A stretch of 21,550 nucleotides of DNA from a virus. Where the stretch lies: positions 1-21,550 of IMG/VR virus record IMGVR_UViG_3300047553_000019; one strand, 5' to 3'. Of the stretch, positions 4,990-14,363 are shown piece by piece. The first letter of the stretch is position 1; every line of letters starts with the position of its first letter. Under the pieces are notes generated by a model. That model was not told where the DNA came from, searched no databases, and worked only from the letters and a program-made list of their open reading frames with translations. Both the position numbers and the translations under genes were made by a program.

Positions 4990-7900
4990 TTTATTTTAGC
5001 TTTTAATTCTTCAATTTGTAATTGTTGCTCTTGAATTGCTTTGACTAAAGCTGCAATTATTGGTCTATCTGTTAAACCTATAAATTTATCTTCTCCTTCT
5101 CCAGATTCTACATAGGCTTGTGGTATAAACTCTTTTACTTGTTGAGCAATAAATCCTAATTCTTTATCAGTATCATCTGAATCAAATTTCATTCTATACA
5201 AAGTAGGCTTTATTCCCATTATTGCATTTAACCCAATTGTGGAATCTTCTAAATCTTTCTTTTTATTAATGTCTGAAGTAGCAGTATAAGCACCAGAGGA
5301 AGCGTTTATTGATGCAATATTACCAACACCATCATTGTATAGTATTGCATTAGTGTTCCCATACCAACCAAAAATATTTGTACTTGCTCTATTTGCAAAT
5401 CCTAAAAATGAAGAGCCACCCAATGAAACAATTTCTTTATAAACTTGTAAAGAACCTGCTCCTGAAATTGCATTAACTGAAGTTCCCCCAATTAACACTA
5501 CACCCCCATTTGTAATACGCATTCTTTCGGTAGCACTTGTTCCAAATCTTACATCAGAACCATTAATCATAATAGGTTGATAGCTTCCATACAATGAGTT
5601 GTCAGTTCCATGTATTGTAGACATACCAGAACTAAAAGCACCTCCGTTATCTATTCTTATTCCATAGGAAGCTCCAGAAAACCCACCAGTACCTTGTCCT
5701 GCACCTACTGTTTGAAATACAGTAACTGGACTACTTGTACCAATTCCTACATTACCAGCGTTAGTAATATTAAATGTGTTTACAAAAATTGAACCATTGA
5801 ATTGCCAAAATGATAGTTTACCTACTGCTTGTTGTATTGTAGTAAACGAACTACCACCACCTTGAAGATATATAAATGGTGCTCCAGATGCTTGGTTTGT
5901 ATCGCTTGCAGTACCAGTTAAATTTAAAGGACCAGTAAATCTACCAGTACCAGTAACATCTAATTTATAAGTATCGTTAGTGTTACCTATTGAGAAATTA
6001 CCGCTTGTATTTAATCTCATTTTCTCAGTCCAGCTTCCACCTCCAGCAGTACCAGTTAAGAATCTAACATCACTACCAGATAAAGCTAATGTTCTAATTC
6101 CAGTTGTAGGACCATAAGAAACTATTTCAGATGTTGTGCTACCATCACTATTTAAGTTAAAGCCTAAACTTGATGTAGTAGTTTTATAAATCTGAACATT
6201 ACCAAAGAAGTTATTGTTTCCGTAAATATCATATTGATAACGAATATTACCTTGTCCGTCTGCTAAAATAATATTATTAGAAGTTGCTGGGTCAAGTCCA
6301 GTTACTCTACCTATGATTGTATTATAAGAACCAGTTGTTACCCCAGATGCATAAGTTGTACCAGTTACATATCTATTAGCTATGTCTATATTATTAGAGC
6401 CAGTAGTTATTCCAAATCCAGCACCATTACCATAAAATATATTTTGTGAGCCAGTTGTTACATCTCTACCAGATGCCCAACCTACTGCCGTGTTATAATT
6501 ACCAGTAGTTAAATAATATAAAGCACTTGAACCAATACCAGTATTAGCTGCTCCAGTTGTAGCATTCATTAAGACGCTATCTCCCAAAGCAAGGCTACTA
6601 TTTGCAGTTCCAGCACCAGCCCATAATCTATTTGAACCTGCTACTGTTAAATAATTAGATCCTAAATTTACATTACTTGTTGCACCAGTATATGGCACAT
6701 AGCCACTTAAAGAAGGAATATCGCTTGTTAAGGCTAAAGTTCCATTTGCATCTGGCATTACATAAGTTCTTGGACTTGTTGTAGAAACTATTGAACCATC
6801 AAATGTGAAATTTCTACCATCATTCGAAAAGTAAAAAGTAACTGTATTCCCAAATCCAGCATACATTGAAGTATAAGCTGCTCCAGTCCATAAACTATGC
6901 CCACTTGCTTGTCGCATATTAACTGCTCCAGCAAATCCTCCAGATGCTTCAACATTTAATCCTCCTCCAGTTAAAGTCCAACCACCTAAATTTACATTTG
7001 TAGTTGCTCCATTATAAGGAACATATCCGCTTAAAGCAGAACCATAGTTAGGAATATTGAAAACTCCAGTTGTTGAGTTATAAGTTGCCGCACCACTTGT
7101 GCCAGTTGTCGTTAAGCTAATTGCACTTCTTGAACGAGCATCTGTATAATAAAGATTAGTTCCTTCTGCTATGTTTGTAGTTGTACCAGCACTATTAACC
7201 CATAATCCAGTTGCAGATTTATATTGTAAAATATCATTGTTAGCCAATGAAGTAAACAACACATCTGAACACTCTTTTAATTCTTGTGTATTTTGAATCT
7301 TAACCAAGATTGAGCCGTTGCCACCACTTACCTTAACTACATATCCAATCAATACTAAGTGTGCTGGACTAACTGGCTTTACATTCGTAAATTGACCAGC
7401 AGTTTCACTAAGCCAAAGAATATCCCCAGCCGTATAACCAGTAGTATTTAATCCGTTTACATTACCGCTAATTGTAATAAATCCGTTTGAGCCGTTTGTG
7501 ATAGTTTCAGTAACCACTCCTAAAGTAGCAGCTGAAGTAGTTTCGCTTGATGCGTCAGCTAAAGCAACAGTAGGTAGGTTACCAGTTGAACCATTAATAT
7601 AAACTACTTGACCATCTGTTAAAGTTGAGCCAGTATTATTATGAATTAAAACTACTTCCTCTTGACCTACTTGTAAAGTTGTCGCACCAGTTCCAGTAAT
7701 TACTTTTGGAGTTAAATAAGTATCATCCCAAGACAAAGTACCTACGCTTGTAGGAGTTCCAGTTGGAGTTGTATCTAACCCTAAGTAACCTCCGCTTAAT
7801 CCGTATTCGCCTAAGTTTACATTAGATGTAGCACCAGTGTAAGGCACAAACCCTGTCAATGAAGGGAAAGTAGTTAATCCACCAGCTCCGTTAATATATT

Positions 7901-8372
7901 GACCACTTGTACCAGCAAATCCTATATTTATAGTTCCGCTTGTTGTGATAGGGGAACCAGTTATTGTTAATGCATCACCACTTTCAGTTATTGCAACGCT
8001 AGTTACAGTTCCAGTAGAACCACCTGCTTTTTGCCATATTGTACCAGAGTAGATTACTTGGTCTCCTACTGCAAAAGTGATTGCACCAGCACCGAAGTTT
8101 GTAGTACCAGCAACATTACATAAATAAACATCTCCTTGATTACCAGTTCCGTTAGCTAAAGTAGGAGTATTAGTAGCTGCGTTCCAAGTTCCTTTATACT
8201 CCATTACGGAGTTAGGCAACTGAGATACTAAGATTTTAGCATTGCTATCAAGCTTTGGAATACCATTAGCCACATTTATGCCTAATGCTCCAACCACTCC
8301 ACTTGTACCTGTTAAAACACCTTCTAAATTCCTTACTTTAGCTCCACCTGTTATTTGTAATTGATTCGACAT
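4986..8372 (-). CDS. Tail fiber/spike with C-terminal S74 intramolecular chaperone (1128 aa)
   Basis: A long, Gly/Thr/Ser-rich, low-charge protein typical of trimeric fibers. Three copies of VPYTGATxNVNLG lie at about 175-188, 450-463 and 558-571. Residues 603-705 hold repeats of the form TTGxxNTxxGxxA, like the beta-roll of YadA-type heads. The end (about 1030-1128) is a peptidase S74 chaperone of endosialidase: TSDINKKKDL, then GLNAIMGIKPTLYRM, ELGFIAQQV and a final helix (ALVKAIQEQQLQIEELKAK). By analogy with the family, the chaperone directs trimer folding and cuts itself off at the TS-D site near S1033. It should bind the host surface. The gene overlaps the 113-aa gene by 4 bases. Confidence 0.92.
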   Translation of the reverse strand: MSNQLQITGGAKVRNLEGVLTGTSGVVGALGINVANGIPKLDSNAKILVSQLPNSVMEYKGTWNAATNTPTLANGTGNQGDVYLCNVAGTTNFGAGAITFAVGDQVIYSGTIWQKAGGSTGTVTSVAITESGDALTITGSPITTSGTINIGFAGTSGQYINGAGGLTTFPSLTGFVPYTGATSNVNLGEYGLSGGYLGLDTTPTGTPTSVGTLSWDDTYLTPKVITGTGATTLQVGQEEVVLIHNNTGSTLTDGQVVYINGSTGNLPTVALADASSETTSAATLGVVTETITNGSNGFITISGNVNGLNTTGYTAGDILWLSETAGQFTNVKPVSPAHLVLIGYVVKVSGGNGSILVKIQNTQELKECSDVLFTSLANNDILQYKSATGLWVNSAGTTTNIAEGTNLYYTDARSRSAISLTTTGTSGAATYNSTTGVFNIPNYGSALSGYVPYNGATTNVNLGGWTLTGGGLNVEASGGFAGAVNMRQASGHSLWTGAAYTSMYAGFGNTVTFYFSNDGRNFTFDGSIVSTTSPRTYVMPDANGTLALTSDIPSLSGYVPYTGATSNVNLGSNYLTVAGSNRLWAGAGTANSSLALGDSVLMNATTGAANTGIGSSALYYLTTGNYNTAVGWASGRDVTTGSQNIFYGNGAGFGITTGSNNIDIANRYVTGTTYASGVTTGSYNTIIGRVTGLDPATSNNIILADGQGNIRYQYDIYGNNNFFGNVQIYKTTTSSLGFNLNSDGSTTSEIVSYGPTTGIRTLALSGSDVRFLTGTAGGGSWTEKMRLNTSGNFSIGNTNDTYKLDVTGTGRFTGPLNLTGTASDTNQASGAPFIYLQGGGSSFTTIQQAVGKLSFWQFNGSIFVNTFNITNAGNVGIGTSSPVTVFQTVGAGQGTGGFSGASYGIRIDNGGAFSSGMSTIHGTDNSLYGSYQPIMINGSDVRFGTSATERMRITNGGVVLIGGTSVNAISGAGSLQVYKEIVSLGGSSFLGFANRASTNIFGWYGNTNAILYNDGVGNIASINASSGAYTATSDINKKKDLEDSTIGLNAIMGIKPTLYRMKFDSDDTDKELGFIAQQVKEFIPQAYVESGEGEDKFIGLTDRPIIAALVKAIQEQQLQIEELKAKIK
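6660..7850 (-). repeat. Three dispersed coding repeats in the fiber gene
   Basis: Copies of the 14-residue module (F/Y)VPY(T/N)GAT(S/T)NVNLG are encoded at about 7850-7809, 7025-6984 and 6701-6660. Each probably marks the border between a shaft segment and the next domain, and gives places where homologous recombination could swap segments. Confidence 0.75.
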
Positions 8373-8387
8373 CCTATATTAAGTTAA

Positions 8388-9572
8388 TTATTTAAAAATT
8401 GCTCTAACAAATTCATCTGATTCCAATGCTCTTCCTGATGCAAAGGTAAGAACTCCTGTATTTGAGTTAAATGTCACATCTTCACCTGTTGGTGTGCCAG
8501 TACTTAAGATTGATCTAACCTCTACGCCACCTCTTGTAACAGATATACAAGTATATCCAATAACTGAAGTAAATGATACTGTTTCTTCTCCACCAGCAGC
8601 CGTATATGTTAACATTCTTACAGATGATAGATTTACCATAGAGTCTCCGTTTGTAGGTGCTTGAGTTCCTGATATTGTATAAGGTCCTGAGCCTTGTAAA
8701 GATAAACTATAAGTAGAAGTATTTTCAACAGGACCAGCTATAGAAATGTTTGTAATATTAGCAGTTCCGTTAAATATACTATATCCATATGTGCCTGAGC
8801 CATTGCCATTGTCATTGTCAATACTGAACTTAATAACCATTGGCGTTCTGTTTAGTTGCAATTGTAATAAGCTCAAATATGTATAACCTGTTAAACTTAT
8901 AAATCCATCACAAGTGATATTCCATGTTGAAACATCATTTTTATATTGTTTAAACCATGAAGAACATTGGCTAGTCACCTCTATTTGCTCTGTAGACACA
9001 TCAAATGTACAGTTTGTAGAAGCTCCTATAGCTGCATAATAATAAAATGTAGTAGTTGCATAGCTATCATTTTCTCCTTGCGTATATATAGTAGATGTTC
9101 TGCTAGTTGAGTTATAAGAATAAAATTCAATAGCTATTCTATCTGTTTCGTTCAATGAAACCAATGGCATAGATATTGAAGTGATATATTCTGTTTTTTC
9201 TAAAGCAGTAAAAGCGGTATTTGAAGATGTCGCTAATAAGGTAAATGCAGTACCATTATATTTATATATTTTATAATTAAATCCTGGACTGGTATCTAAA
9301 TCTGCTCCAACTGAAAAATAGTTTTTGAAATACCATGTTCCAGCAGGTAATGTAGTTTGACCAGGATAGTTAAGGTTTGTAATAAAACCAGCAATTCTGC
9401 CATTACCAGTCTTAGAAAAGTTTGCACTACTACCTGTATTTTCAGTTTCGCCAAATTCATACCAAATCTTAGTATCAATTGTACCCATGTCAACACTACC
9501 ATTAAAATAATATTTAGCGTTACTTCCTTGTGCGTATAAGACTATATTTGTTCCGTTAACTACTGATGACAT
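8388..9572 (-). CDS. Tail-tip protein with second tail-tube-like domain (394 aa)
   Basis: The protein shows three parts. Residues 1-20 (VVNGTNIVLYAQ) resemble the first strand of the tail tube protein. Residues about 25-183 form a beta-rich domain (QTTLPAGTWYFKNYFS, LNETDRIAIEFYSYNS) of jelly-roll or lectin type by appearance. Residues about 184-300 resume the tail-tube pattern: TNCTFDVS, CSSWFKQYKNDVSTWNITCDG, LNRTPMVIKF and TYSLSLQGSGPYT, parallel to TSCSLSFS, KSWSLTTDG, NRTAVTVKF and TYSVSFTGTGALT of the tube protein. The last 85 residues form a small module common at the end of phage tip proteins (GGVEV.......TGEDVTFNSNTGVLTF). It probably sits at the tail tip, perhaps in carbohydrate binding. 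The assignment is inferred. Confidence 0.75.
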   Translation of the reverse strand: MSSVVNGTNIVLYAQGSNAKYYFNGSVDMGTIDTKIWYEFGETENTGSSANFSKTGNGRIAGFITNLNYPGQTTLPAGTWYFKNYFSVGADLDTSPGFNYKIYKYNGTAFTLLATSSNTAFTALEKTEYITSISMPLVSLNETDRIAIEFYSYNSTSRTSTIYTQGENDSYATTTFYYYAAIGASTNCTFDVSTEQIEVTSQCSSWFKQYKNDVSTWNITCDGFISLTGYTYLSLLQLQLNRTPMVIKFSIDNDNGNGSGTYGYSIFNGTANITNISIAGPVENTSTYSLSLQGSGPYTISGTQAPTNGDSMVNLSSVRMLTYTAAGGEETVSFTSVIGYTCISVTRGGVEVRSILSTGTPTGEDVTFNSNTGVLTFASGRALESDEFVRAIFK

Positions 9573-9573
9573 A

Positions 9574-11517
9574 TTAGAAAGTTGTTTTTTGTAATGTGTA
9601 TTTATTTACTTTAGTACAAGTTATTTCAGTATTTGAAATTTGTAACAAAGTTGCATTTGTTTGGTCGGATGGGTAATTAACTGTGCTATTACCAATCATA
9701 TAAGACTTATTGCTAATATTTATTACAGCAGGATCATTGTCTTGTGCAAATAATAACTTAGAAGCATCTAATATTGGGTAACTGGTATTTGCTGTATAAA
9801 AGCTAGTCAAATCACAATCAACATTGATAATGTTTTGACCATAAGTGTTTACATATTGCTGAATCAATAGCTCAGGCAAACTCAAGAAACTATCAGTTTC
9901 AAATAAACCATATCTGTACCATTGAGTAGCGATAGACTTGTCACTCAATAATAAAGCACCCTTAGCTGATGGGTAATAAGAATCATATCCACCAACGCCA
10001 TATGGAAACTCTATTTTGTGTACATATTGCTCATTCTCTATTATAGATCCAGAAAGCTCATAACTAGCTATTTTAGACTTAATTTTAAGCACAAAATTAG
10101 TTAGGGTATTAAATGTACTAACGCCCTCACTAACCCTGTATTTGAAGCTTAAAGTGCCATTTACTAATGGAGGGAAAGGTTCTGTTTTTAAGTCTAATGT
10201 AAAGTCTTCTGCTGCTCCTGTAGTTTTAGGATTATAAACAGTATAAGATGTGCTACCAAGCTGCCATTTGCTTTGGTTATTCAAATAGTAAGTGGTAGTA
10301 CCATCCGTAATAGTCATATCTATAAAACCAATAGGTTGGTCAGTAGATGTAGCTCCTATTAAAATGTTTAAATTAAGGGCATCACCAGGAGTCACATTTG
10401 GTTGAGATGCAGCCTCTAATTCAACTGATGCTGTACCTGCTGGTCCACCTGGAGTTGTTACTAATTCAAAGTAGTAATAATCATATGTAGCATTGTATTG
10501 TAGTAAACAAGTTGCATCTCCTGTGGAATCTCTAGTCCAAAAAGTAGCCTCTGTTCCATCATTATCTCTTAAATCACCATTAGGCAGATAGTTTTCTGCT
10601 GGTACGACATTGCCTTCTGCTACAATTTTATAAAAACCTTTATTAATAATCTTTACCTGACTATTATTTATGAAGTATAAATTAGAGGTATTATTACAGT
10701 AGTATTGTATTACTGAAGATGTATTAATTTGATTGCCATCTCCATTATCAACTCTAGCACCAAGTGAAGTATATTCTGTATAATATGCATTAGTTTCTGC
10801 AAATTCATTTATTGCTATAATCCACCATTTGCCTTTAGCCTGAAACACTCTACAACCAAAAGATTTTGCAATATTTGATATTACATCTAAACAATTAGTA
10901 TAATTATATTCATCTTGTAAAAAGTTCCTATAATTCATATATGTTTGTGCAAACGGATCTCTCCAAGATGCATCACCTCTATCAGCCATACCAAGTGCAA
11001 AATAAGAGCACATTGTTATTAAATTCCTATCGTTCTTAAAATCAATTGAATTAAAGCAACGAAGCAATATATTTAATAATGAGTTAGTATCATTTACACC
11101 TAAATTACCAATATGCGGAGTAAATGGAATATCCTTTAACATACCTAATCCATCAGTAGCATTAAATGAAGCTATCTTTCTACCTGTTGAATACGATATT
11201 TGAACATTGTCATTAATTAAGAAACCAACCCAATTTATAACATTATTAATGTACATTTCTATGTACATAAATCTATCATCAATATCAGTAAAATCGATAA
11301 TGTCCGATAAGTTATCTGTAAAGTCTATACTAATGTCTAACTGAGAAGCTAATATAGGCTCATATGGATCGTCTGAGTTTGGTATATATTGTAAGCTTAC
11401 ATCAATGCCTTGCAAGGTTATAATGCTTCCAGTATAGCCTTCTTGCCACAATTTAAGCTCAACTAACTTGTCTGCTTTTGTGGCGTATGTTATAGAATAT
11501 TTTTGTCCGTATGCCAT
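9574..11517 (-). CDS. Tail-tip/baseplate hub-like protein (647 aa)
   Basis: It follows the tape measure, the usual position of distal tail and hub genes. Residues about 60-132 (SIDFTDNL, DRFMYIEMYINN, NWVGFLINDNVQISY, ASFNATDGLGMLKDIPF) look like a hub domain I associate with Bacteroidota siphophages. Residues 205-240 (TNCLDVISNIAKSFGCRVFQ, KGKWWIIAINEF) continue it. From about 305 to 480 there is a beta-rich, CBM-like section starting NYLPNGDLRDNDG. No lytic enzyme motif is visible. The product is predicted to close the tail tube and carry the tip protein and fiber. The start overlaps the tape measure stop (TAATG). The family name is not certain. Confidence 0.75.
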   Translation of the reverse strand: MAYGQKYSITYATKADKLVELKLWQEGYTGSIITLQGIDVSLQYIPNSDDPYEPILASQLDISIDFTDNLSDIIDFTDIDDRFMYIEMYINNVINWVGFLINDNVQISYSTGRKIASFNATDGLGMLKDIPFTPHIGNLGVNDTNSLLNILLRCFNSIDFKNDRNLITMCSYFALGMADRGDASWRDPFAQTYMNYRNFLQDEYNYTNCLDVISNIAKSFGCRVFQAKGKWWIIAINEFAETNAYYTEYTSLGARVDNGDGNQINTSSVIQYYCNNTSNLYFINNSQVKIINKGFYKIVAEGNVVPAENYLPNGDLRDNDGTEATFWTRDSTGDATCLLQYNATYDYYYFELVTTPGGPAGTASVELEAASQPNVTPGDALNLNILIGATSTDQPIGFIDMTITDGTTTYYLNNQSKWQLGSTSYTVYNPKTTGAAEDFTLDLKTEPFPPLVNGTLSFKYRVSEGVSTFNTLTNFVLKIKSKIASYELSGSIIENEQYVHKIEFPYGVGGYDSYYPSAKGALLLSDKSIATQWYRYGLFETDSFLSLPELLIQQYVNTYGQNIINVDCDLTSFYTANTSYPILDASKLLFAQDNDPAVINISNKSYMIGNSTVNYPSDQTNATLLQISNTEITCTKVNKYTLQKTTF

Positions 11518-13655
11518 TATCCTCTTCTAAGGGTTAAAGATTTTTCACTTCTGTTTAAAGCCAATACAAGGTCTTGTCCTCTAAGTACAAACTGACCACT
11601 TCCTCCTCCACCAATCATATCTTTCAGTTTATCTAAAGGAGCAACTACTTCAGGGTTTGATTTAGCACCTGGATATTCACCCATTAAACCATATGTAGGA
11701 CCAGATATGATACCACCATTTGCAAACTTTTTAACTCCATCACCTGAAGGAGCACCTTCTGACATTGATGATATTCTAGCTTTTAAGAAAGAACCTACAG
11801 CTACTAAGGCAACACCTGCTGCAATAGCTGCATATGGATTACTAAATGCTTTTTTAAACGCATCCATAGCAACACCATAAGCAATTAACGCCTTACCAAT
11901 TGCAGATAATCCATTTGCTAAAATATCTAAAAATGCTCCAAATGGATCAAATTTACCTCCAGCTAAAGCTTTACCTATATTCTCTCCTAAAGTAGATAAA
12001 GCATCACCAAGCATACCTGATACGATACCGCTAATTTGTTTAGCAGTTGAATCAAAAGTATCACCCAAAGCCTCAATAGCTGCTTCTGAATTTCTGATTT
12101 CTTTATCTATTCTTGATAAGTCTACTCCAGTTCCGTCTTCAATAGCCTTTGCTCTTAATTGCTTTAACTGCTCAATATACTGCTCGTAGTCTGAAATCTG
12201 TCTTCTGATCCAACCTTTATCTAATTTAAGTCTTACTTCATTAGCTTTTTTAGCTGCATCAATATCATCATTTAAAAATCTTTGATTAATTCCTAATAAC
12301 GCATCAGCAATCTTTTTTCTACCGTCTGCAATTAAATCTGCTTCAGCTTGTAATAACTTACCTTCCTCTTCTCCTAATTTAGCTTGAACCTTAAGCGTTT
12401 CATCTGCCAACCATTTAGCAGAATTTAAAATATCTTGATCTCTTTTTAGTCTTATATTCTTTATAAACTCAGCACTTTTGCCTTCTGCTTGAGCTTGTCT
12501 AATATCTAAATCAGCTTGTCTTTTTATTATCTCTTGCTCATAGGATGCAAACATTATAATGTTATCCTTATAATATTGCTGTTGTGCTCTCAATAACGCA
12601 ATAGAATTATCTTCTATTTTTGTTTTTCCCTTCTTCCCTTCTTCTTTAAAATCTTTTAATTTCTGTTCTGCAGTGATATTATCATCTAATATTTTTAGAT
12701 ATTTTTCTTTCTCTACATTAAGAATCTTTTGCTCTTGCTCTATACCAGTTAAAATATCTTCAGACTTTTTCATTGCACCAAGCAACATTGGGAACTGAAT
12801 CATTGCTGTTGGAAGGTCATTTATAGTCTTGCCTAATCTTTGAGTAAAAGACATTTGGTCAAGAGTAAGAGCTTTAACCTCTTTATATGCTTTAATTTCT
12901 CTGGCTTGTTGTTGAGTCTTAGCCTTATCTCTTCTAGTGTCAATATCAAATTGCTTAATAGCTAATTCATCTAAAGCTTTACCTGCTGCTTTAGCCATAG
13001 CATATTGCCATAATACTTGATTTAATTGCTTATATGCTGTTTCAGCTTTACCTAATGCAATTTCTTCTTCTGAGTAAACTTTTAATAATCCAGGATATTC
13101 ATCTTTTAAAGCTTTTGCAGCTAATATCCTTTCTTGCATTGGTCTATTAGCATCTGTTGCTACTCTATATAAGGACTGCATTTCTGTAGCCTGATTAGAA
13201 TACATAGTTGCAGCTTCTTTAGAAAAATCTGTATTTAATTTGATTGCATTACCAAATTTTATTAAACCAGAATCTATAGCAGTAAACAATGCAATAATAG
13301 CAGATGCAGCTAAGTATATAGGACCAGTTAAAGCAGCGAAACCTCCAACTAATGCTGGCAAGTTGTTCTGAATACCTCTAAATCCGTATGGTAAATCCTG
13401 AATAACTAATGCAAGATTTGTCCATTGCTGATTAGTTTGTTTTAGGTTATTACCTGCTCTATTAGCTGCTGCTCCTGCTGAATTAAATGCTTTTTCAGAG
13501 TCGTTAAGGAGTTTAGTTGTTCTTCCTATTTTCCCATTAAATATCTCTACCTCTTTACCCAATACCTTAGATAAAGCATCGGACATGGCTTTTGCGTTCT
13601 TATTAAATATTTCTACATCTAGGTCGACCTTGACCTTTATAATTTCTTCTGCCAT
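11517..13655 (-). CDS. Tape measure protein (712 aa)
   Basis: The role is to set tail length and help DNA or protein pass the inner membrane. Supporting features are gene position after the chaperone pair, a Lys/Gln/Glu-rich helical middle (about 140-545), hydrophobic segments at about 98-128 and 578-625, and the C-terminal FANGGIISGPTYGLMGEYPG followed by EVVAPLDKL, a very common tape measure ending. At about 0.15 nm per residue, the usual rule for siphophages, the tail would be near 105 nm. The ATG lies one base after the stop of the frameshifted chaperone (TAATATG). The final 20 residues are basic (RSEKSLTLRRG). Confidence 0.92.
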   Translation of the reverse strand: MAEEIIKVKVDLDVEIFNKNAKAMSDALSKVLGKEVEIFNGKIGRTTKLLNDSEKAFNSAGAAANRAGNNLKQTNQQWTNLALVIQDLPYGFRGIQNNLPALVGGFAALTGPIYLAASAIIALFTAIDSGLIKFGNAIKLNTDFSKEAATMYSNQATEMQSLYRVATDANRPMQERILAAKALKDEYPGLLKVYSEEEIALGKAETAYKQLNQVLWQYAMAKAAGKALDELAIKQFDIDTRRDKAKTQQQAREIKAYKEVKALTLDQMSFTQRLGKTINDLPTAMIQFPMLLGAMKKSEDILTGIEQEQKILNVEKEKYLKILDDNITAEQKLKDFKEEGKKGKTKIEDNSIALLRAQQQYYKDNIIMFASYEQEIIKRQADLDIRQAQAEGKSAEFIKNIRLKRDQDILNSAKWLADETLKVQAKLGEEEGKLLQAEADLIADGRKKIADALLGINQRFLNDDIDAAKKANEVRLKLDKGWIRRQISDYEQYIEQLKQLRAKAIEDGTGVDLSRIDKEIRNSEAAIEALGDTFDSTAKQISGIVSGMLGDALSTLGENIGKALAGGKFDPFGAFLDILANGLSAIGKALIAYGVAMDAFKKAFSNPYAAIAAGVALVAVGSFLKARISSMSEGAPSGDGVKKFANGGIISGPTYGLMGEYPGAKSNPEVVAPLDKLKDMIGGGGSGQFVLRGQDLVLALNRSEKSLTLRRG

Positions 13656-13656
13656 A

Positions 13657-13944
13657 TTACTTTATGGGTTTAACATTTTCATATTTTTTAAGAACCTCTT
13701 TAAGCTCTTCTTGATCCATTACTCTTTGTTTCACAAAGTTACGATTATCGCAATCAAGTTCCATTAAGTCAGTAGGCTTTACTTTTTTGCCTTTAGGTAG
13801 TTGAACATTAATTAAAAGTGCAGTCTGCCATCTTGCTCTTAGCCATTCTTGCTCCTCTTTATGTCTATATCCATACCACACAAAATCTAACTCAGCCATC
13901 GTCATATCCCAAAACAAATGGGGAAGCACTTGGCACTCCCCCAT
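13657..13944 (-). CDS. T extension of the tail assembly chaperone (GT form read by -1 frameshift)
   Basis: This frame has an ATG at 13944 but is open further upstream to the A-run at 13983-13975, where it is in the -1 phase of the 123-aa chaperone gene. Read from the slip it continues KLEWIDIERYTMGECQVLP, then FWDMTMAELDFVWYGYRHKEEQEWLRARW. The pattern F-W-x-M-T-x-x-E-L-x-x-x-x-x-G-Y followed by a helix rich in Arg and Trp is that of the T segment of phage tail chaperones. The fused product would be about 228 residues (122 + 106). Independent translation from ATG 13944 is unlikely, because that codon lies in a 10-bp hairpin. The extension binds the tape measure and recruits tube subunits in lambda-like phages. 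Confidence 0.85.
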   Translation of the reverse strand: MGECQVLPHLFWDMTMAELDFVWYGYRHKEEQEWLRARWQTALLINVQLPKGKKVKPTDLMELDCDNRNFVKQRVMDQEELKEVLKKYENVKPIK

Positions 13945-13945
13945 T
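13917..13945 (-). other. Hairpin over the internal ATG, downstream of the slip site
   Basis: On the minus strand AATGGGGGAG (13945-13936) pairs with CTTCCCCATT (13926-13917) over 10 bp with one G-U pair and a 9-base loop. It begins about 30 bases after the slippery run and buries the ATG at 13944. The distance is longer than the usual 5-9 bases for a frameshift stimulator, so hiding the start may be the main effect. Confidence 0.65.
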
Positions 13946-13970
13946 GTATATCTTTCAATATCAATCCACT

Positions 13971-14342
13971 CTAATTTTTTTTTACTCCACTACCTTTTTG
14001 TTTCTTAGTTGGCGTATCTTCTATTCCACTTGTCATGCTTTCTGTTAAAGCTACTAAGACATCTTGGAATTTTTTACCAGATATTCCACCCATATCATCA
14101 ATCCAATCACACGCATCTAAATCAGTGAATTTAGGTGTTATGCCTTCTTTATACAAAGGGTATTCTGCTGCTGCTCTTAATAAATTGGCGATAGCATCTA
14201 ATGAATCTGGTCCATTTAATGCATCTCCAATATCGGCTGGTCCAATTTTTTGTAATTGACAAAACCTTTTTAAAGACCAAGTGCAAAATCTCAATTGTAC
14301 TTTTTCTCCAGAACTTAGTTCTAGTTCGTAGTGCCCTCTCAT
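13971..14342 (-). CDS. Tail assembly chaperone, short (G) form (123 aa)
   Basis: The protein lies between the tail tube gene and the tape measure, the place of gpG-type chaperones. It starts MRGHYELELSSGEKVQLRFC, a short beta region, then has helical parts with SLKRFCQLQK and DSLDAIANLLRAAAEY, and ends in a flexible basic tail (KKQKGSGVKKN). The last codons before TAG are AAA AAA AAT inside a run of nine A, so a share of ribosomes should shift into the T frame. Chaperones of this type coat the tape measure during tail assembly and are absent from the finished tail. The start is ATG 14342 with a leader rich in A and C. Confidence 0.85.
   Translation of the reverse strand: MRGHYELELSSGEKVQLRFCTWSLKRFCQLQKIGPADIGDALNGPDSLDAIANLLRAAAEYPLYKEGITPKFTDLDACDWIDDMGGISGKKFQDVLVALTESMTSGIEDTPTKKQKGSGVKKN
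13975..13983 (-). promoter_or_regulatory. Slippery A9 run for -1 frameshifting
   Basis: The message reads GTA AAA AAA AAT TAG in the zero frame, so a canonical A-AAA-AAA heptamer is in phase (13983-13977) just before the stop. In the -1 phase the frame is open through the stop to 13657. Confidence 0.85.
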
Positions 14343-14363
14343 ATATGTTGTTGTTTTTGGTTA

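Noticed and set aside
9296-9502. 68-aa minus-strand frame inside the 394-aa tip gene
   Set aside because: It is an alternative phase of a clearly coding region, Leu/Val-rich, with no start context or neighbour support.
13585-14259. Plus-strand frames at 13585-13767, 13818-14048 and 14035-14259
   Set aside because: All lie opposite well-supported chaperone and tape measure genes and show no family features or suitable context.
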